Numbered from the stretch's first letter, positions 37,985 to 48,170 are shown. The stretch: 64,000 nt of DNA from Pseudoalteromonas piscicida (GCF_000238315.3 NZ_CP011924.1:3928001-3992000); one strand, 5' to 3'. Numbers and translations are program-made. The notes: generated by a model from the letters alone, not told the origin.

Positions 37985-38970
37985 AATTTACGGTTGTTGT
38001 TCCTGTTTATAATTCGGTTGAATTTATTGCAGAAACTATTCGTAGTATTAAGATGCAGGATTATGAGTATTTTGAAGTTATAATGGTTGATGATGGTTCA
38101 AGTGATGGTTCTGTTGATATTATAAATGAACAGATTGGTAATGACCCCAGATTTAAGTTGTTATCACAAAAAAATGCAGGCCCAAATGTAGCTCGAAATT
38201 ACGCTATAAGTCACGCCAAAGGTGATTATTTGTTATTTTTAGATTCTGATGATATATATCATAAAAATGCATTTTCTAAAGTTAATAAAGAGTTGAATAG
38301 AAAGAGTTTTGATATAATAAACTTTGGTTATGAATTTAAAGACTTTTGTAGCGGAAAAGTTTATTCTCGTTCTAACTATAGTGTTCACGAACTGATGGGA
38401 GAACAGGCTCTAACTTCTTCACTTCTGCAAGGAGGGATTAGTGGTGTTTGCTGGAATAAGTGTATAAAGAGGGAATTGCTGGTTAGTAACGGTATTGAGT
38501 TTACGCCAGATAGGAAGCATGGTAGAGATATACTGTTCAGTAGAATATGTAGTTATTATGCAAAAAATGCCTTAATACTACCAGATGTTTTAATTTTTTC
38601 ACGATTCAGGTACTCTAGTTATTCTCGTAGCTTTACAGAGAAAAATGTTCATTCGGCAATTGATCTTGTTCAGAAGCATAAAGACTTCTTTGAGAATAAT
38701 GTTTCACAGTCTAATTTTCTTCATTTAAAATCTGCAATGTTTCGTCACTTATTGTATATATTTATATTAAGCGCGTTCAGGATTCATCGTGGAACTGACT
38801 TTTTTAAAAATGCAGAACTCCTAAATTCGGAAATGAGTAATGATTTTTATCATGAAATAAATGATAGTCTTAATCTGAAATTTAGGCTTTTAAGCAAGGT
38901 GTCAAAATTTCCAATGCTATTTAGGTTTTTATGTCAGTTTATAAAAAAGTTGGGTTTTCAACCATATTAA
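37954..38970 (+). CDS. family 2 glycosyltransferase
   Basis: 338 aa GT-A transferase: VVVPVYNSVEFIAETI, IMVDDGSSDGS, NAGPNVARNYAI and the DxD motif LFLDSDDIY. GTG at 37954 is a credible start because AAGGTGAT lies 8 nt upstream, even though it falls inside the preceding gene. Adds a sugar to the capsule repeat; donor unknown. Confidence 0.85.
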   Translation: MAGTDKSNKVKFTVVVPVYNSVEFIAETIRSIKMQDYEYFEVIMVDDGSSDGSVDIINEQIGNDPRFKLLSQKNAGPNVARNYAISHAKGDYLLFLDSDDIYHKNAFSKVNKELNRKSFDIINFGYEFKDFCSGKVYSRSNYSVHELMGEQALTSSLLQGGISGVCWNKCIKRELLVSNGIEFTPDRKHGRDILFSRICSYYAKNALILPDVLIFSRFRYSSYSRSFTEKNVHSAIDLVQKHKDFFENNVSQSNFLHLKSAMFRHLLYIFILSAFRIHRGTDFFKNAELLNSEMSNDFYHEINDSLNLKFRLLSKVSKFPMLFRFLCQFIKKLGFQPY

Positions 38971-38982
38971 AAAGGTTATAAT

Positions 38983-40842
38983 ATGTGCGGTATCGTGGGA
39001 GCTTTATCTATAGATAGAAACCGATCTGTAGATAATGAAAGGGTTATTAATTCAATTGACTTTATAGAATATCGGGGACCTGACTCAAGGGGAATGTGGG
39101 CGTCATTGTGTGGAAAAGTTAAGTTTGGTCACGCTAGACTTGCTATCGTCGACTTGTCTGAGCTTGGCAACCAACCTATGTTGGTAGGTAATAATGTAAT
39201 CAGTTTTAATGGTGAAATATACAATTATGTCGAATTAAGAAATGAACTAATCTCTTTAGGTGTTGAGTTTAGCAGCTCGACAGACACTGAAGTGATATTG
39301 CAAGGTTACTCTATTTTTGGAAATGAGTTTTTTAAAAAACTCAATGGAGCTTACGCCTTTTCCATTTACAATGGCGATACTAATGAAGTGGTCATTTGTC
39401 GTGATAGAGCTGGAGAAAAACCACTTTATTATATTGACTATGATGGCTCATTCTTTTTTTCTTCTGATTTGAAGGCGCTTTTGGAAATTTCGAAAGCTCC
39501 AAGAAAAATTACTAAAAAGGCTTTGTTTGATTACTTTTATCATGGTTATTCTACCAGCAGAGGAGGCTGGGTTGAGGGTGTTAGCTCTTTAGAGCCAGGT
39601 ACCTATTTAACGGTTAAGATTGATGATTTATCCAGAGTTTTTCACAGTTATTGGAGTGTTTCACGGTCAGAAAAAGTAAGCCATGACTATGAGTATTTGA
39701 GAGACAGATTATCATATTTGCTCAATGATTCAGTTAAACTTCAATTAAGATGTGATGTTCCAGCTTCTGTTTTATTGAGTGGCGGAGTTGATTCAAGTTT
39801 GTTAACTGCTATCGCTAGTCAACATGTGAGTCAAGTTAAGACTTTTACAGTCAAATTTCCTGGTTTTTCGGCATTCGATGAGTCGGAGAGTGCCCGCCTT
39901 ATAGCTCGTCACTTTAGTACTGAACATCATGAAATAGAGGGAGTTGATATATCTCCAGAACTACTGCTGTCGATTGGAAAAAGAATAGATGTTCCTATAA
40001 ATGATTCCTCTTTACTTCCTACTTACTTAGTGAATCAAGCGGTAGCAAAGCATTGTAAAGTTGCACTTAGTGGGGATGGAGGAGATGAGCTTTTCGGGGG
40101 CTATAAACATTACGAAAGATTTCAAATGCTAGAGCCAACATTAGCCAAACTTAAGCCGATTTTAAAACACATGCCAACTAGTTTACTTAGGCAGAAAATG
40201 CCACTTCAGTATAAGTCTCGTAATTGGTTAAAGGCCTTAGAGGAGTATGCTAATGGAGCTAAGGTGCCAAACATTAGAGCTTTTTATGATGAGTTTACTT
40301 TATCAAAGCTTTTGCCTGCAATTGGTTCCAATGACTACACTAACGACGATTGGGGTAAGCTAGGTTTTAAGAGCGGAGCATCAATTCTAGAGTTACTTTC
40401 TGTGGCTGATTTTCATCATTATTTGAGAGATAGCATTTTGGTAAAAAGTGATAGATGTTCGATGCTCAATTCTATAGAAAGCAGGGCTCCTATTCTTGAC
40501 TATAGAATAATTGATTTTGCTTTTAACGAAGTACCTAATGAGTATAAAATAAATAAAGGTATTAAAAAATTTCTGCTAAAGGGTATAGCGAAAGACTTAT
40601 TGCCACCATCTTTTGACTTTAATCGTAAGTTAGGCTTCAATCTTCCTCTAGGTTCAATGATTCGGAAAGGAGATTGGAAATCAATGTTTGGTGATATGAT
40701 AAGCTCTAATTCAACCTTCATAAATACTAATTACGCAAAGGAACTTTTTGATCGTCACCTTAAAGGTGAAGAGCACACTGATAGATTGTTTGCTATTATC
40801 TTATTTCTAATTTGGTCGAATGAAAATAATATAGTGTTATGA
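38983..40842 (+). CDS. asnB: asparagine synthase (glutamine-hydrolysing) family protein
   Basis: 619 aa with complete AsnB architecture. Cys2 nucleophile (MCGIVGAL), RGPDSRG, FNGEIYNY and SSDLKAL complete the glutaminase domain; the synthetase domain has LLSGGVDSS near residue 264 and SGDGGDELFGGY. AAAGG lies upstream of the ATG. In capsule loci such proteins commonly amidate uronic acids rather than make free asparagine, and the position between glycosyltransferase and acyltransferase favours that here. It contrasts with the two Cys-less homologues of the first operon. Confidence 0.88.
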   Translation: MCGIVGALSIDRNRSVDNERVINSIDFIEYRGPDSRGMWASLCGKVKFGHARLAIVDLSELGNQPMLVGNNVISFNGEIYNYVELRNELISLGVEFSSSTDTEVILQGYSIFGNEFFKKLNGAYAFSIYNGDTNEVVICRDRAGEKPLYYIDYDGSFFFSSDLKALLEISKAPRKITKKALFDYFYHGYSTSRGGWVEGVSSLEPGTYLTVKIDDLSRVFHSYWSVSRSEKVSHDYEYLRDRLSYLLNDSVKLQLRCDVPASVLLSGGVDSSLLTAIASQHVSQVKTFTVKFPGFSAFDESESARLIARHFSTEHHEIEGVDISPELLLSIGKRIDVPINDSSLLPTYLVNQAVAKHCKVALSGDGGDELFGGYKHYERFQMLEPTLAKLKPILKHMPTSLLRQKMPLQYKSRNWLKALEEYANGAKVPNIRAFYDEFTLSKLLPAIGSNDYTNDDWGKLGFKSGASILELLSVADFHHYLRDSILVKSDRCSMLNSIESRAPILDYRIIDFAFNEVPNEYKINKGIKKFLLKGIAKDLLPPSFDFNRKLGFNLPLGSMIRKGDWKSMFGDMISSNSTFINTNYAKELFDRHLKGEEHTDRLFAIILFLIWSNENNIVL

Positions 40843-41387
40843 TAAGGTTTGATTTTTTTTATAAGGCTGTATGGGTTTTAAGGGCGTTATTGTTAAAGCC
40901 ATTTTTCGGTAGCTTGGGGTTATATAGCTATATTGGCAAGCCAATATTTCTTTTCGGTATAAACAGAATTTTTTTAGGAAATAGAGTCAGAATTTTTCCC
41001 AATAGTAGAATTGAGGTTTATAACGCAGGAACTCTATCTGTAGGTAACAATGTTTCTATTGGTCAATCATTTCACGCAATTTGTTCTGATAAAGTTACAA
41101 TATCCGAGGGCGCTCTTATATCGGCGAACGTTTTTATAACAGATACAAATCATATTTTTGATGATCTTTCTCTTCCTGTTCATGCTCAGCCTAATACATC
41201 TGTTCCTACTTTTATAGGGCGAAATTGTTTTATCGGTTATGGTGTTGTGGTCCAAGCTGGTACTACACTTGGCGATAATTGCGTGGTTGGAGCAAACTCC
41301 ACAATTAAAGGGGTATATGCAGCGGGGTCTGTGATAGTAGGCTCTCCAGGTAGAGTAATTAAAACGAGAGTACAGCAGAGTAAGTAA
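40839..41387 (+). CDS. hexapeptide acyltransferase (LacA/WcaF-like)
   Basis: 182 aa left-handed beta-helix O- or N-acetyltransferase. Hexapeptide turns run from about residue 45 to 165. The DTNHIFDD segment matches the xAT catalytic His loop, and the end VIVGSPGRVIK is typical. The ATG overlaps the asnB stop by 4 nt. Likely acetylates a capsule sugar before export. Confidence 0.85.
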   Translation: MIRFDFFYKAVWVLRALLLKPFFGSLGLYSYIGKPIFLFGINRIFLGNRVRIFPNSRIEVYNAGTLSVGNNVSIGQSFHAICSDKVTISEGALISANVFITDTNHIFDDLSLPVHAQPNTSVPTFIGRNCFIGYGVVVQAGTTLGDNCVVGANSTIKGVYAAGSVIVGSPGRVIKTRVQQSK

Positions 41388-41390
41388 GTT

Positions 41391-42368
41391 ATGGGCAATA
41401 AGAAAAGTATATTAATGTTGGCTCCTCAGGTATTTGGATATGATGAAAAGTTGAAGGACGCTCTAGCCAAGCATTGCAGCTTTAGTCTTTTTTTCAATGA
41501 AAGACCGGGTAATAGTTTTTTGATAAAGGCTGGCATTAGGCTTAATTTTAGGCCGTTGACATTTGTCTTAACCTATTTTTATTTCCAGAAAATTGCGAGA
41601 TTTCTTGATAAGCATGAGATAGATCAAGTTCTTATAATTAATCCAGAGGCAACACCTGAGTGGTTCTTGAAAATGGTGAGCCAAAAAAAAATTAAATTAA
41701 CAATTTATCTTTGGGATTCAATCGTCAATAAGCCAGGAAGTAAGAAATTAGCTCGCCACGCTGATAAAGTGTGGAGTTTTGATCCTAAAGACTGTGAAAG
41801 TTATGGCTATCATTATAAACCGTTGTTCTATTCTGAAAATTTTATTACATCACAAAAGCATCAATATGATTTGTCGTTTATTGGTACTCTTCATGGAGAT
41901 CGTTATCTTGTTGTTAATAAAGTTTTGGAAAATTTGTATGGCTTGAAAACCTATAAGTTCTTTTATTGCCCAAGTAAGTTAATGTTTTTATTCCATAAAT
42001 ATATATCAAGAAAGTGGTGGAGTGTGAGATTTTCGGATGTTGATTTTGAACCATTGAAACCAGCAGAGGTTAATTCTGTTCTTGCATCCAGTTTTGCAAT
42101 TTTGGATGTACATAGCCCGAATCAAAGCGGCTTAACTATGAGAACGATAGAGACATTGGGTAATGGTAAGAAAATGTTAACTACAAATTTAAATATCAAA
42201 GAAGAACACTTTTATGATGAAACATACGTGAAGTGTTTTGATAGAAGCAATCTTGATCAATTAACTCCTGAAGAGTTGGAAAAGTTCGTCAAATCAAAGC
42301 CTGACAAAAAGCTTGATATGCATTCTCAACATATTGATAAGTGGATTGGAAGCCTTTTAGATGGTTAG
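41391..42368 (+). CDS. putative GT-B glycosyltransferase
   Basis: 325 aa. There is no strong single motif, but the C-terminal part (HSPNQSGLTMRTIETLGNGKKMLTTN) fits the Glyco_trans_1_2 type donor domain found in LPS-synthesis proteins. WDSIVNKPG and SFIGTLHGDRY support the GT-B reading. No membrane segment. Last gene of the AT-rich cassette, 85 bp before wecA. Donor and acceptor unknown; could also be an inactive relative. Confidence 0.6.
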   Translation: MGNKKSILMLAPQVFGYDEKLKDALAKHCSFSLFFNERPGNSFLIKAGIRLNFRPLTFVLTYFYFQKIARFLDKHEIDQVLIINPEATPEWFLKMVSQKKIKLTIYLWDSIVNKPGSKKLARHADKVWSFDPKDCESYGYHYKPLFYSENFITSQKHQYDLSFIGTLHGDRYLVVNKVLENLYGLKTYKFFYCPSKLMFLFHKYISRKWWSVRFSDVDFEPLKPAEVNSVLASSFAILDVHSPNQSGLTMRTIETLGNGKKMLTTNLNIKEEHFYDETYVKCFDRSNLDQLTPEELEKFVKSKPDKKLDMHSQHIDKWIGSLLDG

Positions 42369-42402
42369 TTTCTTTATATTTTTTAAACGTGAATTTTTTA
42401 TC

Positions 42403-42453
42403 TATACTGTATGCAATGACTTTACTAACTAAGTATTCATCAAGGATGTAAAT
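42403..42453 (+). promoter_or_regulatory. possible promoter/leader of wecA
   Basis: TATACT at 42403-42408 could be a -10 with only a weak TTTAAA -35 upstream. AAGGATG Shine-Dalgarno is next to the ATG at 42454. The base composition returns toward the window average from here. Confidence 0.3.
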
Positions 42454-43536
42454 ATGTTTCTAGAGCTCTGTTTCGTAACTTTTTTTTCGTTTACTACGCT
42501 TTTTTTGATGAGAAAAGTAGCTAAACGAATTGGTCTAGTGGATGTACCTTGTGAAAGAAAAGTTCATCAAGGTTCTATACCTTTAGCTGGCGGCATCTCT
42601 GTCTGTGTTTCAGTTTCTTACTTTCTATTGAGCCGAGCGGATAGTTTTCCAAACCTTACCGTTTTGTCAGTTAGCCTGATCCTGCTAACGACTCTCGGTG
42701 CGTTAGATGATAAATACGATCTCAGTGTAAAAGTGAGAATTGCTTTCCAAGCATGTATTGCAGCAGCGATGATATATTTTACTCAATATCAAATTTTTTC
42801 GCTGGGTAACCTATTTGGTTTTGGAGAAATTGAATTAGGAGCAATCGGCACAATTATGACTATAGTCGCTGTAATCGCAGCGATAAATGCATTTAATATG
42901 GTCGATGGTATAGACGGCTTACTAGGTGGACTTTCAATTGTTACTTTCGCTAGTCTTGCTTTATTAGGCGTTGTTTACGGCGATAGTCTTACCACTGCTA
43001 TTTCTCTTATTTTTGTCTTTGCAATAATACCTTATGTGCTTATGAACTTGGGCTTGCTAGGAAGAGAGCGAAAAGTATTTATGGGCGATGCCGGTAGTAT
43101 GATGATTGGTTTTGCCGTGGTTTGGTTATTGCTATCTGTTAGTCAAACGGCTGGACCCGCTTCAGAGTCAGTTCGTCCAGTAACAGCTATATGGTTAATT
43201 GCTATCCCCCTAATGGACATGACAGCGATTATGATTCGTAGAATCAGGCGTGGAGACTCTCCCTTTAAGCCTGATAGGGAGCACCTTCATCATATATTTC
43301 AGAAGCTAGGTTTTACATCTATCCAAACGCTAGCTGTTATAGTGACCATATCAGCTATATTGGCGCTAATAGGTATAGGTGGCGAGCTACTCAATATACC
43401 CGAGTATGTAATGTTTTATGCTTTTGTTCTGCTCTTTATTGGATATCACCTAGTGCTGAGTAAGATTTCTGCCGTGAGTTTGTTCATCAATAATACTTTT
43501 GGCACTCAACTTAATGTGGAAAATGTGAAAGCGTAA
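42454..43536 (+). CDS. wecA: undecaprenyl-phosphate GlcNAc-1-phosphate transferase
   Basis: 360 aa polyprenyl-phosphate HexNAc-1-P transferase with about 11 membrane helices. Conserved motifs: KVHQGSIPLAGG, GALDDKYDL, NMVDGIDGLLGG, MGDAGSMMIGF and DREHLHHIF (the cytoplasmic HxH loop). It starts lipid-linked synthesis by making Und-PP-GlcNAc. It can prime both the ECA-like polymer (WecG acceptor) and the capsule, since no other initiating transferase is visible in the window. Confidence 0.93.
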   Translation: MFLELCFVTFFSFTTLFLMRKVAKRIGLVDVPCERKVHQGSIPLAGGISVCVSVSYFLLSRADSFPNLTVLSVSLILLTTLGALDDKYDLSVKVRIAFQACIAAAMIYFTQYQIFSLGNLFGFGEIELGAIGTIMTIVAVIAAINAFNMVDGIDGLLGGLSIVTFASLALLGVVYGDSLTTAISLIFVFAIIPYVLMNLGLLGRERKVFMGDAGSMMIGFAVVWLLLSVSQTAGPASESVRPVTAIWLIAIPLMDMTAIMIRRIRRGDSPFKPDREHLHHIFQKLGFTSIQTLAVIVTISAILALIGIGGELLNIPEYVMFYAFVLLFIGYHLVLSKISAVSLFINNTFGTQLNVENVKA

Positions 43537-43595
43537 AGAAATGCTGATACTGTAAAGCCAAAGTCTAACATTTATAACAATTTTAAGTAGATAAA

Positions 43596-45701
43596 ATGCG
43601 CAATAAAACTTATTACTCTTTGCCTATATTGGCCATGTCTGCTGTTTGTTCAGCAACTGAGCAACCAAGTTATATGTCCTATGCAGGCTATACTGGTCTT
43701 TTCAATACTCCTAACGCCGAAGTGCTAAAAAAAGGCGTGATTGATATTGGTTACAATAACCAATTAGATCAGAGTGGGCTTAAATATGTCGATGGTCATA
43801 ACTATATCTTCTCTGCAGGTGTGTTTGATGGTCTTGAAGTAAGTGGGGTTATTGCTACAAACACTATGCATGACAATATGTTTGCAGAGGGTAGAGGCCA
43901 GCTTCGAGATCTATCGTTTAACTTAAAATATCAAATCCCCTATATTCCTAAAGAGTGGTTCGATCTAGCTATCGGCGGTAAAGATTTAGGTGGAGCGGCA
44001 AATAACTATGAAACCTACTATTTAGCTGGTTCACGCGAATGGAATGACTTTAGGTTTTCTGCTGGTTTCGCGGTAAGTGATCGCGCAACCGGGCAAATGG
44101 ATGGTGGGTTTGCGGGTATTGAATGGCAGCCGTTAGATTGGTTTGCATTGCAGGTTGAGCATGATGCGGATGCAGTAAATGCGGGCTTACGCTTAACTGT
44201 ACCTAAGGAGTGGATTTACGATGTTGGTACATTAACGTTAACCAGCAAGTTTTACAGTAATACTGATCATGCAGAAAAGGATACCTTTTGGGGAATAAAC
44301 TTTTCTATGCCGCTTTTTGAGCAGGCAAAGCTAAACGACCCTACGGAAGCTGCACCAGCGCCGATTTTAGATAATCATAAAAAGCGTGAGGCTGCATTTG
44401 AAGCGCACTATCAACAGCAACGAGAATTGGCTCAAAAGCCGCTAGAAGAAGCTAAGCAAGAAGTAACTGAGCGTGATGAATACAGAAAGTCACTAACACT
44501 GCAAACTCGGGAACTTAAAAATGCATTAATCGACGATGGCTTAGAGGCGATTAGTGTGGGCTTTAATCGAGACCCGCATATTGTTGTAAGCTTTGAGAAC
44601 TATGTATTTAATCGTAATGATATAGACGCTATTGGTCTTGTGCTAGGCCGTATTGCTGAACATATAGATGAGCCTGAGGCTAAATATACGATTCAGTTAT
44701 TAAACCGTGGTATTCCAATGCTTTCTGTGCGTGGTGATATTGATAATTACCGTGAGTTTATTAATACCAGCAGTACGCCAGATATGGATATTCGTCGCGG
44801 TGAAATGGATCCGATTGGCAGTGTGTCTTGGGTGGGAATGCCTAAAGCTAACAGTCCTTACTTTAAGCCTCGTGTAACTATAGGGCCTTCACTAGATTCA
44901 CATTTTGCGACTGAGATAGGTGTTTATGACTTTTCACTCGCAATTAAAGCCGATGTGGATGTGCCGATGTGGTATGGCGGTGGTATAAGCGTTAGTGCTG
45001 AAACTGAAGTTGCCAAAACAGATGACTACGAAACAGGCAAAGCATTTGGCCGCTTTGCAAAAGACAGTGGTGTTACGCAAGCGACAATCTATCAAACGTT
45101 AGATTTACCGTATGGAATTTATAACCAAACCCATATTGGTTTCTTTAAAGAGTTTAATGACTATACCGGTATTAAAAACGAAACGACTTGGCTTAGTGAA
45201 AATGGTCGCCACCAGCTTAATGCTGAAATTGGTTATTTAGAATATGATGACTATGACTTGGACAGAGACTATCAAACTTTGTCTTATCGATATAACTGGG
45301 TTGAGCAGGATGTGAGTTTTCACGCAACAGCAGGTCGATTCTTTTATGAAGATAGCGGTGTAAAACTAGAAACTCGCTTCTGGTTTGGCGATAGCTATAT
45401 TTCAATCTTTGCCCAAGATACAGATGTACAGGTCGCAGGTATTGCATTTAGTATCCCGCTTACTCCACGTAAAGATATGGCACCAATCCGTTATGGCCAG
45501 ATAAAAGGGAATGAAGCATGGCGTCATGAGGTGAGTACGCGTATTGGTGAGTCACACAATCAATTGGTTATTGGCCGTGGACATTCAGTTAAGACATCTG
45601 TGAATTTGGATAAGACATTCCTTAATCAAGGACGTTTGTCGAGTAGTTATATTTACAGCAATTTGGCAAGATTACGAGAAGCGTACCTAACTTACAGATA
45701 A
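43596..45701 (+). CDS. YjbH-like outer-membrane protein of exopolysaccharide export
   Basis: 701 aa. A Sec signal peptide ends near residue 20. The N-terminal region (MSYAGYTGLFNTPNAEVLKKG to about 230) is the YjbH domain, followed by a Gln/Glu-rich linker and a long beta-rich segment with regular alternating strands, consistent with an outer-membrane beta-barrel. YjbH-type proteins accompany extracellular polysaccharide genes (yjbEFGH) and are thought to aid export or modification. Last gene of the second cluster; a REP cluster starts directly downstream instead of an obvious terminator. Confidence 0.82.
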   Translation: MRNKTYYSLPILAMSAVCSATEQPSYMSYAGYTGLFNTPNAEVLKKGVIDIGYNNQLDQSGLKYVDGHNYIFSAGVFDGLEVSGVIATNTMHDNMFAEGRGQLRDLSFNLKYQIPYIPKEWFDLAIGGKDLGGAANNYETYYLAGSREWNDFRFSAGFAVSDRATGQMDGGFAGIEWQPLDWFALQVEHDADAVNAGLRLTVPKEWIYDVGTLTLTSKFYSNTDHAEKDTFWGINFSMPLFEQAKLNDPTEAAPAPILDNHKKREAAFEAHYQQQRELAQKPLEEAKQEVTERDEYRKSLTLQTRELKNALIDDGLEAISVGFNRDPHIVVSFENYVFNRNDIDAIGLVLGRIAEHIDEPEAKYTIQLLNRGIPMLSVRGDIDNYREFINTSSTPDMDIRRGEMDPIGSVSWVGMPKANSPYFKPRVTIGPSLDSHFATEIGVYDFSLAIKADVDVPMWYGGGISVSAETEVAKTDDYETGKAFGRFAKDSGVTQATIYQTLDLPYGIYNQTHIGFFKEFNDYTGIKNETTWLSENGRHQLNAEIGYLEYDDYDLDRDYQTLSYRYNWVEQDVSFHATAGRFFYEDSGVKLETRFWFGDSYISIFAQDTDVQVAGIAFSIPLTPRKDMAPIRYGQIKGNEAWRHEVSTRIGESHNQLVIGRGHSVKTSVNLDKTFLNQGRLSSSYIYSNLARLREAYLTYR

Positions 45702-45702
45702 C

Positions 45703-46064
45703 AGTATCAGCGGCTTTGTGTCGCGATGCTCCTGTCGCGGGATAAACCCGCTGCTACGAGAGCTGTGTTTCGATGTTTTTGTCGGGGGATATGGATTTGT
45801 AGCAGCGACTTTACGTTGCGAAGCTCTCGTCGCGGGATAAACCCGCTGCTACGGGAGCGGTGTTTCGATGCTTTTGTCGCGGGGTTATGTATTTGTAGCA
45901 GCGATTTTACGTCGCGATGTGCTTGTCGTGGGATAAACCCGCTGCTACGGGAGCGGTGTTTCGATGTTTTTGTCGCAAGGTAATGTATTCGTAGCAGCGA
46001 CTTTATGTCGCGATTCTCTTGTTGCGATGCTCTCGTCGCGGGATAAACCCGCAGCTACTAAAAC
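45703..46064. repeat. BIME-like REP cluster, ~96-bp period
   Basis: Four alternating pairs: GTAGCAGCGACTTTA-type REPs (degenerate near 45703, then 45799, 45895, 45991) and inverted REPs containing CGCGGGATAAACCCGC followed by TGCTAC. Both arms can form hairpins. The REP words are shared with those around the RAYT gene at 52.7 kb. Frames open across it are not genes. Confidence 0.9.
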
Positions 46065-46453
46065 CTGCGGGAATCATACAAGCATCTCATTCACACTCTT
46101 AAATTTATATACCTTGTTAATAAATAAGCACTATATTGCAACTTTTTGCTATAAATTTGACTTCATTCATTGTCTATTTAGTGTTCTAAAGGTATCCTAC
46201 TTTCAACTTATTACAGGCGGTTGGAACTACCGCTTTTCTGTGATAAATTAAGGCAGCTAACTCCGACTATATGGTTGTTTTTCCGCTAGATTGGTAGAAT
46301 AACTGAGTTGGCTTTAGTCAGGGAGCGACTTAGTCCCTGTCTGTCTTATTAAATGATTTAAAACTTAAGCTTATATTGTTCGCAATATGGCTTTTTTTAT
46401 GAGTTAACGCGTCAAATCGACGTAAGTTAACAGAAGGAAAACAAGGACTAATC
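46065..46453 (+). other. intergenic leader of the first lipoprotein gene
   Basis: No gene seen. It holds a short GCGGT/ACCGC hairpin followed by TTTT (46217-46237), a perfect CAGGGA/TCCCTG inverted repeat (46319-46339), and an AAGGACTAATC Shine-Dalgarno region shared almost exactly with the paralogous gene at 48366. No confident promoter was found. Confidence 0.5.
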
Positions 46454-48067
46454 ATGATTGCAAATAAAAAATCTCTTCTTGCGCTCTCTGTAGCGTCTGC
46501 GCTAACGCTTTCTGGCTGTTTTAGCGATGACGATAACAACGTAACTATCACGCCTCCACCAGAGCCTACTGATCCAGTAGTCGTTGCTCCGGATGCACCA
46601 GATGCACTTTCTCTAGTTGTAAATGGTAGTGTGGTTGATAAAAAATCAACTAACGTTGTTCCTGCGACAATCGCTTTCCTTGAAAACGGTGAAGCGTCTG
46701 CAAACATCGTAAACACTAAAGGCGAAGCAATCGCAACAGTAGAAACTGGTGAAGCAGGTAACTTTGTATTTTCTGTAAAAGAAGGCGCAGAGCTTTCTCA
46801 AATTACAGCTGTTGTAACAGCTGACGGTTACTTCTCAAAGAGCTTTAATATTGACCTAACAACAGAAGCAGATACCGCTGAGCTTGCAGTTCAGTTGGCC
46901 CTTGTTTCTAAAGATCTAGATACAGTTGTTGAAGAAGTTGTTGAAGTGGCAGTTGAAGGCGGTGCAGTAGCAGAAGCAATCACAGCTGAAGCTGCAAAAG
47001 GCAAAGCTGGTGCTGATGTAACAATCCCTGCAGGTGTTGTATTACGCGATGCAAGTGGTGCGGCTATCACTGGTACTGATATTTCTCTAAATGTTGGTTC
47101 TGCAGATCCAACTTCATCAGATGCAGGTGCTGTACTTCCTGAAGGTCTAAACGCTGATAGCGCTGCAACTTTAGCGGCTCCTGTAGGTGTTGCTAACGTA
47201 ACAATGACTGACGAGAATGGCGTTAAGATCAAACAGTTCAGCAACCCAATCTCTATCTCTATCTCAATTCCAAAAGAAACAGTACTAGCATCTGAAGGCC
47301 GTGCTGTTCAAACTGGTGACGTACTAGGTCTGTCTTCTCATAACGAAGACACTGGCGTATGGACAAAAGAAGTAGACAATCAAGTAACGGTTGGCGCACT
47401 AAACGAAGCTGGCACTGCTTATAAAGCTTCTTTCATGACTGATCACCTTACATTCTTCACCGCAACTGATGAAGTTGCAGTATGTAATGCGGATGTATCA
47501 GTTAACATTAATGGTGACGTACCAGCTGGTGGCCTATTCGTAGATGTTCAATCTTCAGACATCAACGCAACACGTTCTATCGCTGCAGGTTCAACTTCTA
47601 AAGTGATTTACACAGCTGCAAATGCGGGTAAAAACAACGTAAGTGCTGATGCAACTGCACGCATCGTTTTACGTGACGCTGAAGGTACCGTTTGGTTCGA
47701 CTCGGTAGACGAAGTAGCGGTATGTGGTGAGCCAGTAAATGCAACTCTTGTGGCTCCTGAAGTTGAATACACAACTACGTCATTTGCACTGACTGGTGTG
47801 TGTTCGAACGAAGCTGACACAGCTGTTCCTGTAGAAAACTCGGTAGTAACCTACCGTCGTGCTGGTAAGGCAACTTACCAAGCTGCAAATGCTACAGGTA
47901 CATACACACTAAACAACTTAGTTGTTGGTGAAACATACACTGTTAACATCGATACGCTAACACTTGAAGTAGCATCGGGACAAGCAACTTCATTTACATT
48001 TGAAGCGGGTACTGATGCAGCAGATCAGCAGTTACAAATGGTTTGTGAAACTGTAACTGGTGCATAA
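46454..48067 (+). CDS. large surface lipoprotein, paralogue 1
   Basis: 537 aa. Lipoprotein signal with LSGC (Cys22), followed by an Asp-rich SDDDNN and a Pro-rich stalk (TPPPEPTDP). Residue +2 is Phe, so outer-membrane sorting is expected. Residues ~55-140 look like a carboxypeptidase-regulatory/Ig-like module (SVVDKKS...VVTADGYFSKSF). Residues ~190-335 resemble a ZU5/autoproteolytic-like beta module ending in TDHLTFFT. The C-terminal third has scattered Cys pairs. No known function is recognised. Nearly the same architecture recurs in the next gene, a tandem duplication. Confidence 0.75.
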   Translation: MIANKKSLLALSVASALTLSGCFSDDDNNVTITPPPEPTDPVVVAPDAPDALSLVVNGSVVDKKSTNVVPATIAFLENGEASANIVNTKGEAIATVETGEAGNFVFSVKEGAELSQITAVVTADGYFSKSFNIDLTTEADTAELAVQLALVSKDLDTVVEEVVEVAVEGGAVAEAITAEAAKGKAGADVTIPAGVVLRDASGAAITGTDISLNVGSADPTSSDAGAVLPEGLNADSAATLAAPVGVANVTMTDENGVKIKQFSNPISISISIPKETVLASEGRAVQTGDVLGLSSHNEDTGVWTKEVDNQVTVGALNEAGTAYKASFMTDHLTFFTATDEVAVCNADVSVNINGDVPAGGLFVDVQSSDINATRSIAAGSTSKVIYTAANAGKNNVSADATARIVLRDAEGTVWFDSVDEVAVCGEPVNATLVAPEVEYTTTSFALTGVCSNEADTAVPVENSVVTYRRAGKATYQAANATGTYTLNNLVVGETYTVNIDTLTLEVASGQATSFTFEAGTDAADQQLQMVCETVTGA

Positions 48068-48094
48068 TAGCCTCTAGCAAGACTTAATTTGCTT

Positions 48095-48122
48095 AAAAGC
48101 CGCACTTTGATGCGGCTTTTTT
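48095..48122 (+). terminator. rho-independent terminator
   Basis: AAAAGCCGCA (48095-48104), loop CTTTGA, TGCGGCTTTT (48111-48120) and further T. Ends the first lipoprotein transcript. Confidence 0.9.
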
Positions 48123-48170
48123 ATACCTACCGTTTATCTGCCATTATTTGTTTTGTGGGGACGAGATCCT

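Noticed and set aside
45726..46251. Two open frames across the REP cluster after yjbH
   Set aside because: Cys/Arg-rich translation of REP hairpins; no start signals or family resemblance.
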